This document shows, in pieces, positions 36,629 through 45,004 of a stretch of DNA of 64,000 nt; the first letter of the stretch is position 1, and every line of letters starts with the position of its first letter. A program made the position numbers and the translations under genes. The notes beneath the pieces were generated by a model. It saw only the letters and a program-made list of their open reading frames with translations. It did no database searches and was not told the origin of the DNA. Source of the stretch: VAZQ01 sp963817135 (GTDB taxonomy: Bacteria > Pseudomonadota > Alphaproteobacteria > Rhizobiales > Xanthobacteraceae); NCBI GenBank assembly GCA_963817135.1, contig CAWFNG010000013.1, forward strand, positions 434,001-498,000. The letters run 5' to 3'.

Positions 36629-37387
36629 CTAGGCGCGCAGCGTCGCGCGGGGATTTTCAATCAGCGCGGCGAAGACTTCGCGCAGCAGGTGGCGCAACGA
36701 AACGAGCGTATAGGGGCAATCGCCAAGCGAGCCGCTGGCGAGGCGGCCCGCCGCGGCAAGGCGCGGCGCAAATTTGGGAAAGTCGCGGTCGAGACGCCGG
36801 TGGCGTCGGGTCCAAACTTCGTGGACGGTACCGTGCCGGTCACGGCACTCGTAGCGCTCGGCAGTTTCCGGCGGCAGCAGGTAGAGGTCGGGATTGATGG
36901 TTTCTTCCGCTAGATGGATTGCCGTACAAGTTTCCAGCCCGACCCCGAGCAGAAGAATGAAAGCATCAAAGTCGCGCATGAGGCCATAGGGGCTGTTGCC
37001 CGATACGGGGTTGACGTCATGGTGATGCCGCGACAACAGCAGTTTGGCCTGCGGGCCGCAGCCGGCGACCGAATGGGTGGGGTGGATGCTGCGCGCCGTT
37101 GCATAACGCGTGCGGAAAATTTCGCTCAGGACGCCGGTATGCGACGGCGTTTCCATCTCGTCCCAGCGCGGCTGCGCGGGAGTGACCGTGCGCCAGGTCA
37201 TGGTCGGCATGAAGAGATTGCCGTCGGCCATGTAGGCAAGCAGTGATTCGATGATTGCCTCGGCCGCAACGCCTTGCCGGCTGAGCGCCGCAATGGCGCT
37301 ATGAACGATCAGCACGCCGTCGCGCGCGACTGCAAACCCTTGCAGCAGCGGGTGTAGTGCCTCGATAGCACCTTGGCAGCCACGCAT
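36629..37387 (-). CDS. AAC(3)-family N-acetyltransferase (amino-sugar N-acetyltransferase?)
   Basis: 252 residues. VLIVHSAIAALSRQGV, LFMPTMTWRTVTP, RSIHPTHSVAGCGPQAKLLL (the conserved HPTHS motif), GNSPYGLMRDFDAFILLLGV and CTAIHLAEE match the aminoglycoside 3-N-acetyltransferase family. Members in polysaccharide loci acetylate amino sugars with acetyl-CoA rather than giving drug resistance. A DegT aminotransferase 7-8 kb away could make such an amino sugar, so I read it as a glycan enzyme. It is divergent from copy E, with 77 bases between the starts. Frame intact. Confidence 0.87.
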   Translation of the reverse strand: MRGCQGAIEALHPLLQGFAVARDGVLIVHSAIAALSRQGVAAEAIIESLLAYMADGNLFMPTMTWRTVTPAQPRWDEMETPSHTGVLSEIFRTRYATARSIHPTHSVAGCGPQAKLLLSRHHHDVNPVSGNSPYGLMRDFDAFILLLGVGLETCTAIHLAEETINPDLYLLPPETAERYECRDRHGTVHEVWTRRHRRLDRDFPKFAPRLAAAGRLASGSLGDCPYTLVSLRHLLREVFAALIENPRATLRA

Positions 37388-37464
37388 TGGTCAGCTATCC
37401 AAATCCCAAGTTTCGAGCATAAGCAATTAGGTGCTGCCTCTTTATTTTTTTTACCGATGACTGG

Positions 37465-38865
37465 ATGAGTACGATGCGGCCTTTCGATTTCATGGTGCCG
37501 TTTTGGGGCAAACGCTACCGCGAATATTTTGTCAATTTCTGTCTTCCTTCCCTGCTGGCGCCGAACAATCTGGCCTTGCTGCGGGCAGAAGATGGGCACC
37601 GGTTCCTGATAGCAACCACGGTCGAGGACTGGAATGCGATTGAGCGCCTGCCGATCATGCTCACGTTGCGTTCACATGCGACCCCCGTCTGGATCGAAGT
37701 AGCGGATCCGGTGCAGGCTTCGGCCACAGCTGGCTACGCACGGTATGTACTCACGATACGACACCAAAATTATTGTCAGAAGAAGCTTCTCGATGCGGGG
37801 TTCGCCGGGGGCGGTTATGGCTCTCTGGTTTTCCCTGATCAGATTTATTCTGATTCTATGGTGGCCTGCCTGAAAAAATGGGTAGCCGCAGGTTATCAGT
37901 TAGTAATAATGCCGGCGATGCGCCAAGTGGAAGAAGACGTTCTGCATGACCTTTCAAATTTAGGATTTTTGCCGCACGGAATCGAGCTCTCGGTCATGGG
38001 CAAACCGTTAAGCATTCCTCAGCGAGTTCTGGCGGACTTGGCGGTTCGCCACTTGCATCCTGAAATGGCTGCCTACAATCAAGACAAGGCTCCCTCCCTG
38101 CCGACTGCAATGCCATTTCTTTACTGGCCCATGGCTGACGATGGCCTAATTCTACATTCTTTCCAAGCTGATACCCGATTGATCGATTTTGCCTTCTTGC
38201 CGGCCAATCACACAGAGTGTCTTGACCACGGCATTGTGGAAAACGTTTATTTCAGGGACAACTTTTCCCACTGCGAGCGCGTGCATGTCGTTCAGGACTC
38301 CGACGAGTTCATTTTGGTTAGTTTGACTCCAAGAGCGGTGAATTGGGCGCCGGCTGCCGAGCAAGCGGAGCACTTGCCGCGCTGGGCAGCGGAGTTGAGG
38401 CGCCTGGCGACAATTCGTGAATCGATGCGGTTTTACGCGGCCGCTAATCACGACGTCATCAGGCGCGACTTGTTTCGACTGCCCATCCGGTGGCGCGGCG
38501 GTGAACTGGGTCCCGCATGGCTTGAACAAGAGCAACGCATCGGACGCCTGATAAACCGAGCGGTCGGCGATTACTACAAAGTCAGTACGCCACCGAACAA
38601 GGCTCGGTTTCCTTCGCGAAGCACCTGGCTGGATTTGCTGTTGGCGGCCTATGCCCTGAGAGCCTCCCTCCTGCAGCGCCATGCGAGCCTGAAAGCACGG
38701 TGCGGCATCGTTTCCGGTCAACTCCGTGAAGCTGCGCGGCGACTCTTTCTTGCGCTGCGCGGCGACGCCGCTGCGCGGCGCTGGCTGATCTGGCGAACGC
38801 AGGTGGCATGGCGACGCCTGCAGGGACATGTCGATCATCCTCCGCGGCCGGACGTCAGCGGGTAA
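37465..38865 (+). CDS. glycosyltransferase-like protein of an unrecognised family, copy E
   Basis: 466 residues, intact, and the best reference for the family. FDFMVPFWGKRYREYFVNFC with LPSLLAPNNLA (residues 7-36), HRFLIATTVEDWNAI (45-59), LVFPDQIYSDSMVACLKKW (121-139), AVRHLHPEMAAY (193-204), GLILHSFQADTRLIDFAF (227-244), VENVYFRDNF (258-267), VHVVQDSDEFILVSLTP (273-289), then a helical C-terminal domain with NHDVIRRDLFRLPIRW and a conserved W-x-x-x-E. The alternating strands and acidic motifs suggest a GT-A-like N-terminal domain. No signal peptide or membrane helix, so the protein should be cytoplasmic. Confidence 0.8.
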   Translation: MSTMRPFDFMVPFWGKRYREYFVNFCLPSLLAPNNLALLRAEDGHRFLIATTVEDWNAIERLPIMLTLRSHATPVWIEVADPVQASATAGYARYVLTIRHQNYCQKKLLDAGFAGGGYGSLVFPDQIYSDSMVACLKKWVAAGYQLVIMPAMRQVEEDVLHDLSNLGFLPHGIELSVMGKPLSIPQRVLADLAVRHLHPEMAAYNQDKAPSLPTAMPFLYWPMADDGLILHSFQADTRLIDFAFLPANHTECLDHGIVENVYFRDNFSHCERVHVVQDSDEFILVSLTPRAVNWAPAAEQAEHLPRWAAELRRLATIRESMRFYAAANHDVIRRDLFRLPIRWRGGELGPAWLEQEQRIGRLINRAVGDYYKVSTPPNKARFPSRSTWLDLLLAAYALRASLLQRHASLKARCGIVSGQLREAARRLFLALRGDAAARRWLIWRTQVAWRRLQGHVDHPPRPDVSG

Positions 38866-38923
38866 AGCTTCAAAGATTCTCAAATGAAAATTCCGCATCG
38901 GTACGACCGTCGAATTGTCGAAT

Positions 38924-39529
38924 ATGCACCTGCTCTATAGTCGGACCTTTTGGGGTTACGCGCAGAAATGCACCGGCGTCGACCAGCTCCTGCTCGCGCG
39001 CGGACCATGGGAAGACGAGCCGATATTTATTCGCGGCATAGCCCTGACCCATCGGGTCTACCCGCCCACCGACGATGCACTCGCCATGGCGGGCTCTTCC
39101 GCCATTGACGGAGACATTCTCTGTCACGTGAGCGGTTCTGGAACTGCGCAGATCATGTATCCGGAAGGAACGGGGTTCCTGTTCCCCGGGCGACCGTCCG
39201 ATTGTCACCTCGATGTGCACGCCTGGTGTGCGACAGGCTGGAAGCACGAGGTGTGCCTGACGGTGTTTTATCAGAAGCCGGTTCCGGCGCTGCCGGAGCC
39301 GAAGCCTGTGCCGCGGCTTGAAGACGACAGGCTTCCGCAGATCGCCCGCCTGATGCCGGAGTATCAGCCGGTCGCGCCCGACCCGCCGCCGGCCGAGCCG
39401 CCGCCGCTGAATTTTTTCGGCTGGCTTGCCCAATGGTGGCCATTCTCGTATCTGCTGCCGCGAATGAGCAGCGCATGGCATGGCCCGCGAATCGACGAAG
39501 GACGGCCCGAACAGCGAGGACGCGAGTGA
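38924..39529 (+). CDS. hypothetical protein
   Basis: About 201 residues from the ATG at 38924; a TTG 9 bases upstream also fits. I do not recognise it. The N-terminal 130 residues look folded (LLYSRTFWGYAQKCTGVDQL, DGDILCHVSGSGTAQIMYP, CHLDVHAWCATGWKHEVCL). A proline-rich linker follows (DPPPAEPPPLNFFGWLAQWW) before a short basic tail, which could be a spacer or a weak membrane contact. It lies 58 bases after copy E and 128 bases before copy F on the same strand, so it may be co-transcribed with them. Confidence 0.55.
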   Translation: MHLLYSRTFWGYAQKCTGVDQLLLARGPWEDEPIFIRGIALTHRVYPPTDDALAMAGSSAIDGDILCHVSGSGTAQIMYPEGTGFLFPGRPSDCHLDVHAWCATGWKHEVCLTVFYQKPVPALPEPKPVPRLEDDRLPQIARLMPEYQPVAPDPPPAEPPPLNFFGWLAQWWPFSYLLPRMSSAWHGPRIDEGRPEQRGRE

Positions 39530-39657
39530 ACACTGAACCGTCGCGCGTGTGCGGATGATCCAGCTTCGGAGGGATTGTGGATATCAGGAGTAAGTTTGTG
39601 TCCTTTTCAACTTTCCTGAAGCTCATAGAATGTTCACTCTAAAGCGGAGCCCCGTTC

Positions 39658-40957
39658 ATGAGCTTGGCTAATCCGGGCGAAAGCCCGCGCCCAATTCATT
39701 TCATGGTGACGTTCTGGGGAGAACGATATCGCGAATATTTTGCGGACCTGTTTCTTCCGACGATGTTGGCTCCCCGGAACCTGCCGCTGTTAAGCGCCGG
39801 CAATGGACATCGATTTTTCCTCGCTACAACCAAGGACGATTGGGAAGCCATAAGAGCGCTCCCGATCATGAAGAGGGTGGCCCGACATGCGACTCCGGTT
39901 TGGGTCGAGGTGAATGATCCGCCCTCGGCGAGTATGAGTGGTGACGCGCAATCTCGCTATGTAGGTGTCCTGCACCATATGAAGGAGTGCATCAGGACCT
40001 TGTTCGAAGCGGGTTACGATTCGTCTTGCTACGGCAGCTTCTTTTTTCCTGATCATATTGTCTCAGATGGAATGGTGGCCGCATTGCTAAAACATATCCG
40101 AGCGGGCCATCGTTTGCTGCTATGTCCTGTCCTGCGCCAGTCACAGGAAGGCGTGCTCTCCGAATTGCATAGCCTTAGGGTTGCTGTCTGAGCATAGCCA
40201 ATGTTCGGCGACGGCCAAAGATTTGACTATTCCGCCGCGAGTGGCCGCGAGACTGGCAGTCCAACACCTGCACCCCGACGTCTTAGCATTTGAGGAGGGT
40301 GCTCCCAGCCAACCATCAGTTCCTCCGTTCCGATACTGGCGGGTCCCGGGATCGCGCGGCATCGTGTTGCACACCTTCTTCGCAGAACCGCTACTCATGG
40401 ACTTCAGCGTCGTTCCGCCGGATCACACGAAACATCTCGATCAGGATGCATTTGAAAACGTCTACGTTAGCGCCAATTTCAAGAATTGTGACGGCATTCA
40501 CATAATGAGCGATTCCGACGAGTTTTCGATTTTGAGCCTCACACCAGAGAACGTTAGAGCGATTGATGTGGTGAAATCTGCATCGAGTAGTCAAAGAGGA
40601 CCTAGTCTGAAGAAACATTATCAACAACTGTGCAGTATTCGCCGATCAATGGAGTTCTACGCTCTCCAAAAAGAAGATTGGATCAGGCGGGACCTTTTTC
40701 GCGTGCCGGTGCGATGGCATCTGAATGATCTGGACACAGTCTGGAATAAGGAAGAGCGCAGAATTGAGCGCCTGATGAAAGTTGCAATTGGGGATTATTA
40801 CTTGCTCGCTCATCAAAGTAACTCTCCTGCTAAAATAAAACTCGGTTGGCGATCCCTGTTATTCCACCCGTCATTACCCGGAGTCCCAGGCACGGTGAGT
40901 CGATTCAGTTACCGAGCAGCTCGCAAAGTGCGTCGGCATATTGGACTTTCGATTTAG
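39658..40957 (+). CDS. glycosyltransferase-like protein of an unrecognised family, copy F (frameshifted)
   Basis: IHFMVTFWGERYREYFADLF with LPTMLAPRNLP, HRFFLATTKDDWEAI, SFFFPDHIVSDGMVAALLKH, AVQHLHPDVLAF, GIVLHTFFAEPLLMDF, FENVYVSANF and IHIMSDSDEFSILSLTP match copy E block by block. The C-terminal domain keeps QKEDWIRRDLFRVPVRW. One indel near 40175 ends the first frame at 40191; removing one base joins ELHSL to GLLSEHSQCSATAKDL. About 432 residues in all. Copies E and F are neighbours separated only by the hypothetical gene, suggesting a local duplication. Confidence 0.78.
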
Positions 40958-40980
40958 AGTCCCCGATAGGGATCAGGAAA

Positions 40981-41210
40981 CCCCACGCCTTTAGGCGGCT
41001 GGGATCGCAGCGCTTCCCATGTAAACTGTTTGGATGGAAGCGTACAAGCGAGGCAGCCATATTGTTTGGGATTGCAAATACCACTTGGTGTGGGTCACGA
41101 ACTATCGTTACCCCGTCCTTGGTGGGGACGTCGGGATTCGGTGCCGGGAATTGCTGCGCGAGACCGCAAGGGCGCATGTGTGACGTGAGTCCGCCGAATG
41201 GCGGACTGAT
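40981..41210 (+). mobile_element. IS200/IS605-family element remnant
   Basis: The element is recognised from its transposase fragment (41034-41183) and from hairpins on both sides: CGCC-TTTA-GGCG at 40986-40997 before the gene, and AGTCCGCC-GAAT-GGCGGACT at 41188-41207 after it. Subterminal hairpins are the recognition sites of these single-strand transposons. Only about a third of the transposase remains, so it looks like an internally deleted, non-autonomous derivative. The rest of the 449-base gap (40958-41406) shows no gene. Confidence 0.65.
41034..41183 (+). pseudogene. tnpA: truncated IS200/IS605 TnpA transposase
   Basis: 49 codons from ATG to TGA. YKRGSHIVWDCKYHLVWVTN with YRYPVLGGDVGIRCRELLRE is the N-terminal strand and helix of TnpA (R-G x n H-x-V-x-x-x-x-Y-H-L-V-W). 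Full-length proteins have about 140 residues; the HUH motif and the catalytic Tyr region are missing, so it cannot transpose by itself. Confidence 0.85.
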
Positions 41211-41406
41211 CCGGCTTTAAGCCGAACGCGGTGGAGTGTTCACCTGGGATCGCGGTGGCGCTGGATAGCAACGGCAGCCTGGGACGCGCGGCAGCATGAG
41301 GGGGATAGGCCAGCGACAACACCAGCTCTGTTTGAAGATGTTCGCCCCGACACTGAGAGTAAAAATGGGCCGCTTCAGATCACTCCAAATGTGCCGATGG
41401 GCAAAA

Positions 41407-42999
41407 TTAAAGCCGATCAGGACTGCTCACGCGATAAATCCAGTAGTTTTCACCGGCCAAATTAGCGCCGGGAAAAGTCTTCATCAAGTTGAGGGATAGC
41501 ATCGGTGCGAGCGACGTCGCGTCATCCGATGTCATTGGCGTGCTGAGGATGAGAATGCTTTCGCTTCTGTTGGATAATTCAAAGGCTCGCAATAATCGGT
41601 CTCTTCGCTCGAGGACAGAAAGCGGAGATTGCCTTCGTTTCTTGTCCCAAAGATTAAACGTTCCGAAACACTGGCATTCCAGATAATAGATCGGCCGCCC
41701 AAGGTAACCCGCCACAGGCACCACTATGACGTCCTCTGATCCAATGAGGAAGGCATCTGCAAAATTACTCTTCTTAATCCATTCGGCCGTATTACGCGCT
41801 TCGAAAAAGGCAACAGCTCGGAGGAGAGAGTCAAGATGCCGCCGAGCGCGCCGACGGCGACGAGCGTCCTGAACAACCATAATGACAAGCTGCGGTAACG
41901 CCAAAAAAAAGACCTCCAAGTGCTGGCGATGAACGCGAGAAACACGATCCCATTGTGGCGGGAGGTGCCAGGATGGTTGAACATGTTCGCGAACAACAGA
42001 ATTCCAATGTATGCGATTGCGAATTCGGCGGTGCGAATCGACGAGCGCGAGATAAGCCAGCACAGCGCGATTGGCGCGGCCAATGTGAGCATCAGCCTCG
42101 CTGGATGCTCGGCGTCTGCGTGCGTAACTGCCAGGAAATCTTGGATTGGAGTAGGCTCCCAGAAATGCGGGACGGGCGCAGTGCCCGGATGCGCCACAAA
42201 CCGAAAGGCTTCCAGGAGCCAGTCCAGGTTGAGGGGAACGAAAGCAGCAAGTGGAATCGTAATAAGAGAGGGAACTCTTGCCCAATCGAGTCGAATATCA
42301 CCCGGACGCTGCGGTCGCGGAATCAACATCGGCTGCTGAAATTACAGTAAGGAATGCGAAAATCAAGAGAACGACATACGCTACGCCCCCAGCAAGAAAT
42401 GCCGGAGTGAAACTGCGCCGTCGTATTATCAGTGTGCTAGCCATGGCCACGGACCAAATGGCGCCATACACGTGCGCGTTCGCGAGCAATCCCAGCAGCA
42501 GCCATGGAATGAAGTTCTGCCGTGGACGTTGGTGGCGCAACGCGACAAAAGCAAAACCGATCAGGGCGACTAGCGCATAATTACGACTAAGGACGAAATA
42601 TTCCCAGAACAGGAAATAGCCAACTATCAACAGAAACTTTTCAGCTGTTCCAAACGGCGACCACCGGTAAATGATGATCCAAACCCCGATGGCGATTGCG
42701 ATATGAAGTATCTGCATGGCCACGGGATCGTTCCAGAAGCGAGTGACGAGCCAGACCAGCAAGTACCAGAGCCCCGGATGTACTTCATATTTGATGTTGG
42801 CAAAGATATCCCATATTGACGAACTGTTTGCCGCGATTTGAAAGGGCTGCATCTCGTCGCGCCACATCGCGTGGCGGAGAGTACGAATGACATTGACGAT
42901 GATGAGGAGCAATAGCAACCCATTTGCTACCGTGGCCAGACCGCCGATTCGATCGAAGATTCCGAAGCGTTGCAACAAAGGGAATGTTTGTTTGTGCAT
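41407..42999 (-). pseudogene. GT-C-fold membrane glycosyltransferase-like protein (frameshifted)
   Basis: ATG at 42999. The N-terminal half is intact: LATVANGLLLLLIIVNVI (TM1), AMWRDEMQPFQIAANSSS (the W-x-D-E acidic motif of the first periplasmic loop in GT39/ArnT-like enzymes), EVHPGLWYLLVWLVTRFW, then several helices to AFLAGGVAYVVLLIFAFL. Indels near 42320, 41800 and 41740 move the frame through PIALCWLISRSSIRTAEF and WIKKSNFADAFLIGSEDVI to a soluble C-terminal domain ending at 41407. About 530 residues. GT-C enzymes use polyprenyl-phosphate sugars on the periplasmic side. Confidence 0.75.
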
Positions 43000-43015
43000 G
43001 ACGGTTCCTTGCGCC

Positions 43016-43114
43016 CTCGGACAAGTGATTGTTCGCGTCAGCCACGCCCTACCGGCGATTAAAAAGGAAATTGTCATCGTCGATGATGGTTCTTCGATGG
43101 GACAACTGCTTTGA
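43016..43114 (+). pseudogene. sliver of a family-2 glycosyltransferase
   Basis: About 33 codons read QVIVRVSHALPAIKKEIVIV then DDGSS, the typical first helix and second strand of a GT2 enzyme (K-E-I-V-I-V-D-D-G-S). The frame stops at 43114, directly at the border with a copied piece of another gene. Nothing of the rest of the enzyme is present. Confidence 0.6.
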
Positions 43115-43359
43115 GCGGCTGGTTTTACGGCTGGTTATGGATAAGTTATGGCAGCCCGATCGCCTTTAATGCATCTCCGACCACGCAGTGGGCGCTCCAC
43201 AATGAGCCCGCTGGTTTCTACTTTGGGACTGGCAATGGGTGCCTTTTCAGCGATCCCGTTGAGCCGTCGTTTCCCAATCAGTTGATCCCTATTTTTTATG
43301 CCGAAACGTGGGGCGATTACTGGCATTATTTCTTGGACGTCGCAAACCCCAGCGTCGCA
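43113..43359 (+). pseudogene. duplicated fragment of the GT-C gene at 45005-46495
   Basis: These 247 bases match 45791-46037 with about 14 mismatches by eye (roughly 94 percent). Both read SGWFYGWLWIS, then GSPIAFN and IPIFYAETWGDYWHYFLDVA. The copy is cut at both ends, so it is a non-functional relic of duplication or recombination. Confidence 0.9.
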
Positions 43360-43467
43360 CGTTGACGCTCGGCGGGATGGCGCGTCAGAGATATGCACAC
43401 CGGGGGATGCTCTGAGGCGAACCCGACAGAACGTTCGAATTGTGCATGGCCGCAGCGGGATACTTTC

Positions 43468-43509
43468 GATTGCCATTTGAGACCATCAGATTACCATTTG
43501 AGACCATCA
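43468..43509 (+). repeat. tandem 21-base direct repeat
   Basis: GATTGCCATTTGAGACCATC (last base A) at 43468-43488 is followed at once by the same 21 bases with one change (G to A at position 5) at 43489-43509. It lies 17 bases upstream of the family-9 glycosyltransferase start. Confidence 0.9.
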
Positions 43510-43526
43510 CTCTGGCGAGGTTCGTC

Positions 43527-44765
43527 ATGAACGTCGATACCATGCGCATGATCGACCGTTGGGCCGGCGTCCCACTGTGTTCTATAATAAGTCCTTTCGT
43601 CTTGGTTTCTGATTGCTTGAGGAGTGCCTTCAAAGGCAAAATTGGTGCACCCAAAAGATATTCTCTTTATTGAGTTGTCCGAAATGGGTAGTGCTGTCCT
43701 CGTCGATCCTGCGATGCGGGAGGCAATCGCGAAAGGCGCTGAGATTTATTTTTTAATCTTCAAAAGAAATCATCAAAGCTTAGAGTCTCCTCAACACCGT
43801 CAAGCTCGATAACGTCATCGTTATTCATTCAGCAAACTTATTTACCTTGGCCAGAGACACCATTGGCTTCTTGATTAAGGCTCGCGCTCGCGGCATTGAC
43901 ACTGTTATTGATTTAGAGCTTTCTTTTCCCGCTTCACTGCGCTTCTAAGTAGCCTCAGCGGCGCACGCCGGCGCGTCGGCTTTAATATTTTTCATGGCGA
44001 AGGTCTCTGGCGCGGCAATATGCTGACCCATAATGTTCACTTTAATCCGCATATCCATATTGCAAAAAATTTCCTAGCCCTGGTGAGGGCAGCGTTTTCT
44101 GAAAGGCAGGAGGTTCCATTTACCAAGCAAAAGATATTAGATTCGGAAATACAAATCGCGCAAGCAACAATTGATGAAAGCACCGTACAATCTGTTAAAG
44201 AACGCATCGAGCAAATGGCTAAAGAAAGCGATATTGATTATACCTATGGAGCGCAACCCTTAATCCTGGTCAACCCCAATGCCAGCGAGCTATTGGTTCA
44301 GCGACGCTGGCCACCAGAACGCTTCTCGCAACTGATCCAAGGAATCCACTCACGTTGGCCCCATGCCTTAGTTCTCATTACCGGCTCACCAGATGAAGCG
44401 GCTTACGCAGACGCAATCAACCAGACTACAGCCAATACACTTAACTCGCCGGACAAGTAAAATTCGCCGAGCTGCCTGCCTTATATGCATTATCAGATGT
44501 GATGGTGACGAATAATTCCGGGCCGTCTCACTTCTCTTCCGTTACCCGACTAAAAACGGTTGTATTTTTAGGACCAGAAACACCTGCGCTCTATGGCTCG
44601 TTAGGTAATTCAATTTCAGTATTCGCCGGGCTCGCATGCTCACCCTGCGTCAGCGCAGCAAATCATCGCAAAACACCTTGTACAAATAACGTCTGTATGC
44701 AAGCCATTAGGGTGGAGGAGGTCTTGCATGCTGTGGAAATACAAATGCAAAAAGCTGCTGTTTGA
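43527..44765 (+). pseudogene. glycosyltransferase family 9 (heptosyltransferase-like), multiply frameshifted
   Basis: NVDTMRMIDRWAGVPLC opens the protein, then DILFIELSEMGSAVLVDPAM, ARARGIDTVIDLELFSRF, LILVNPNASELLVQRRWPPE, ALVLITGSPDEAAYAD, LYALSDVMVTNNSGPSHFSS, FLGPETPALYGSLGNSI and AGLACSPCVSAANHRKTPC. These follow the GT9/heptosyltransferase order, including the S/N-P-x-A and T-N-x-S-G-P-x-H motifs. Indels near 43655, 43790, 43922 and 44440 break it. The DNA is clearly more AT-rich than the flanking operons, which points to transfer from another lineage. If functional it would add heptose or a related sugar to the LPS core or polysaccharide. Confidence 0.85.
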
Positions 44766-45004
44766 CTGAGCATAAGCTCAAAAGTGATGTGGGCCCGCGC
44801 GGTCGATATCCCAAGTGCTTACCCTACTTTAGCCGATTGAAATTCTGAACAACGAACTTGAATTCCAACTCAAGGGAGCTATCCTTGTGTTTCTGCATGA
44901 CAGGCAACAGCTGCGCTTGGTCTTCCTGGCCGGAGTTCTGCTTGGGATCGCCGTTCATGCTTCGGCTGAATTTGGGTTAGCAGCGCTAGCAAGTCGACGC
45001 CGCA

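Noticed and set aside
36629..37387. Antibiotic-resistance island suggested by the AAC(3)-like gene
   Set aside because: No integron, transposase or other resistance gene is nearby, and the neighbours are all glycan enzymes, so a sugar N-acetyltransferase is the simpler reading.
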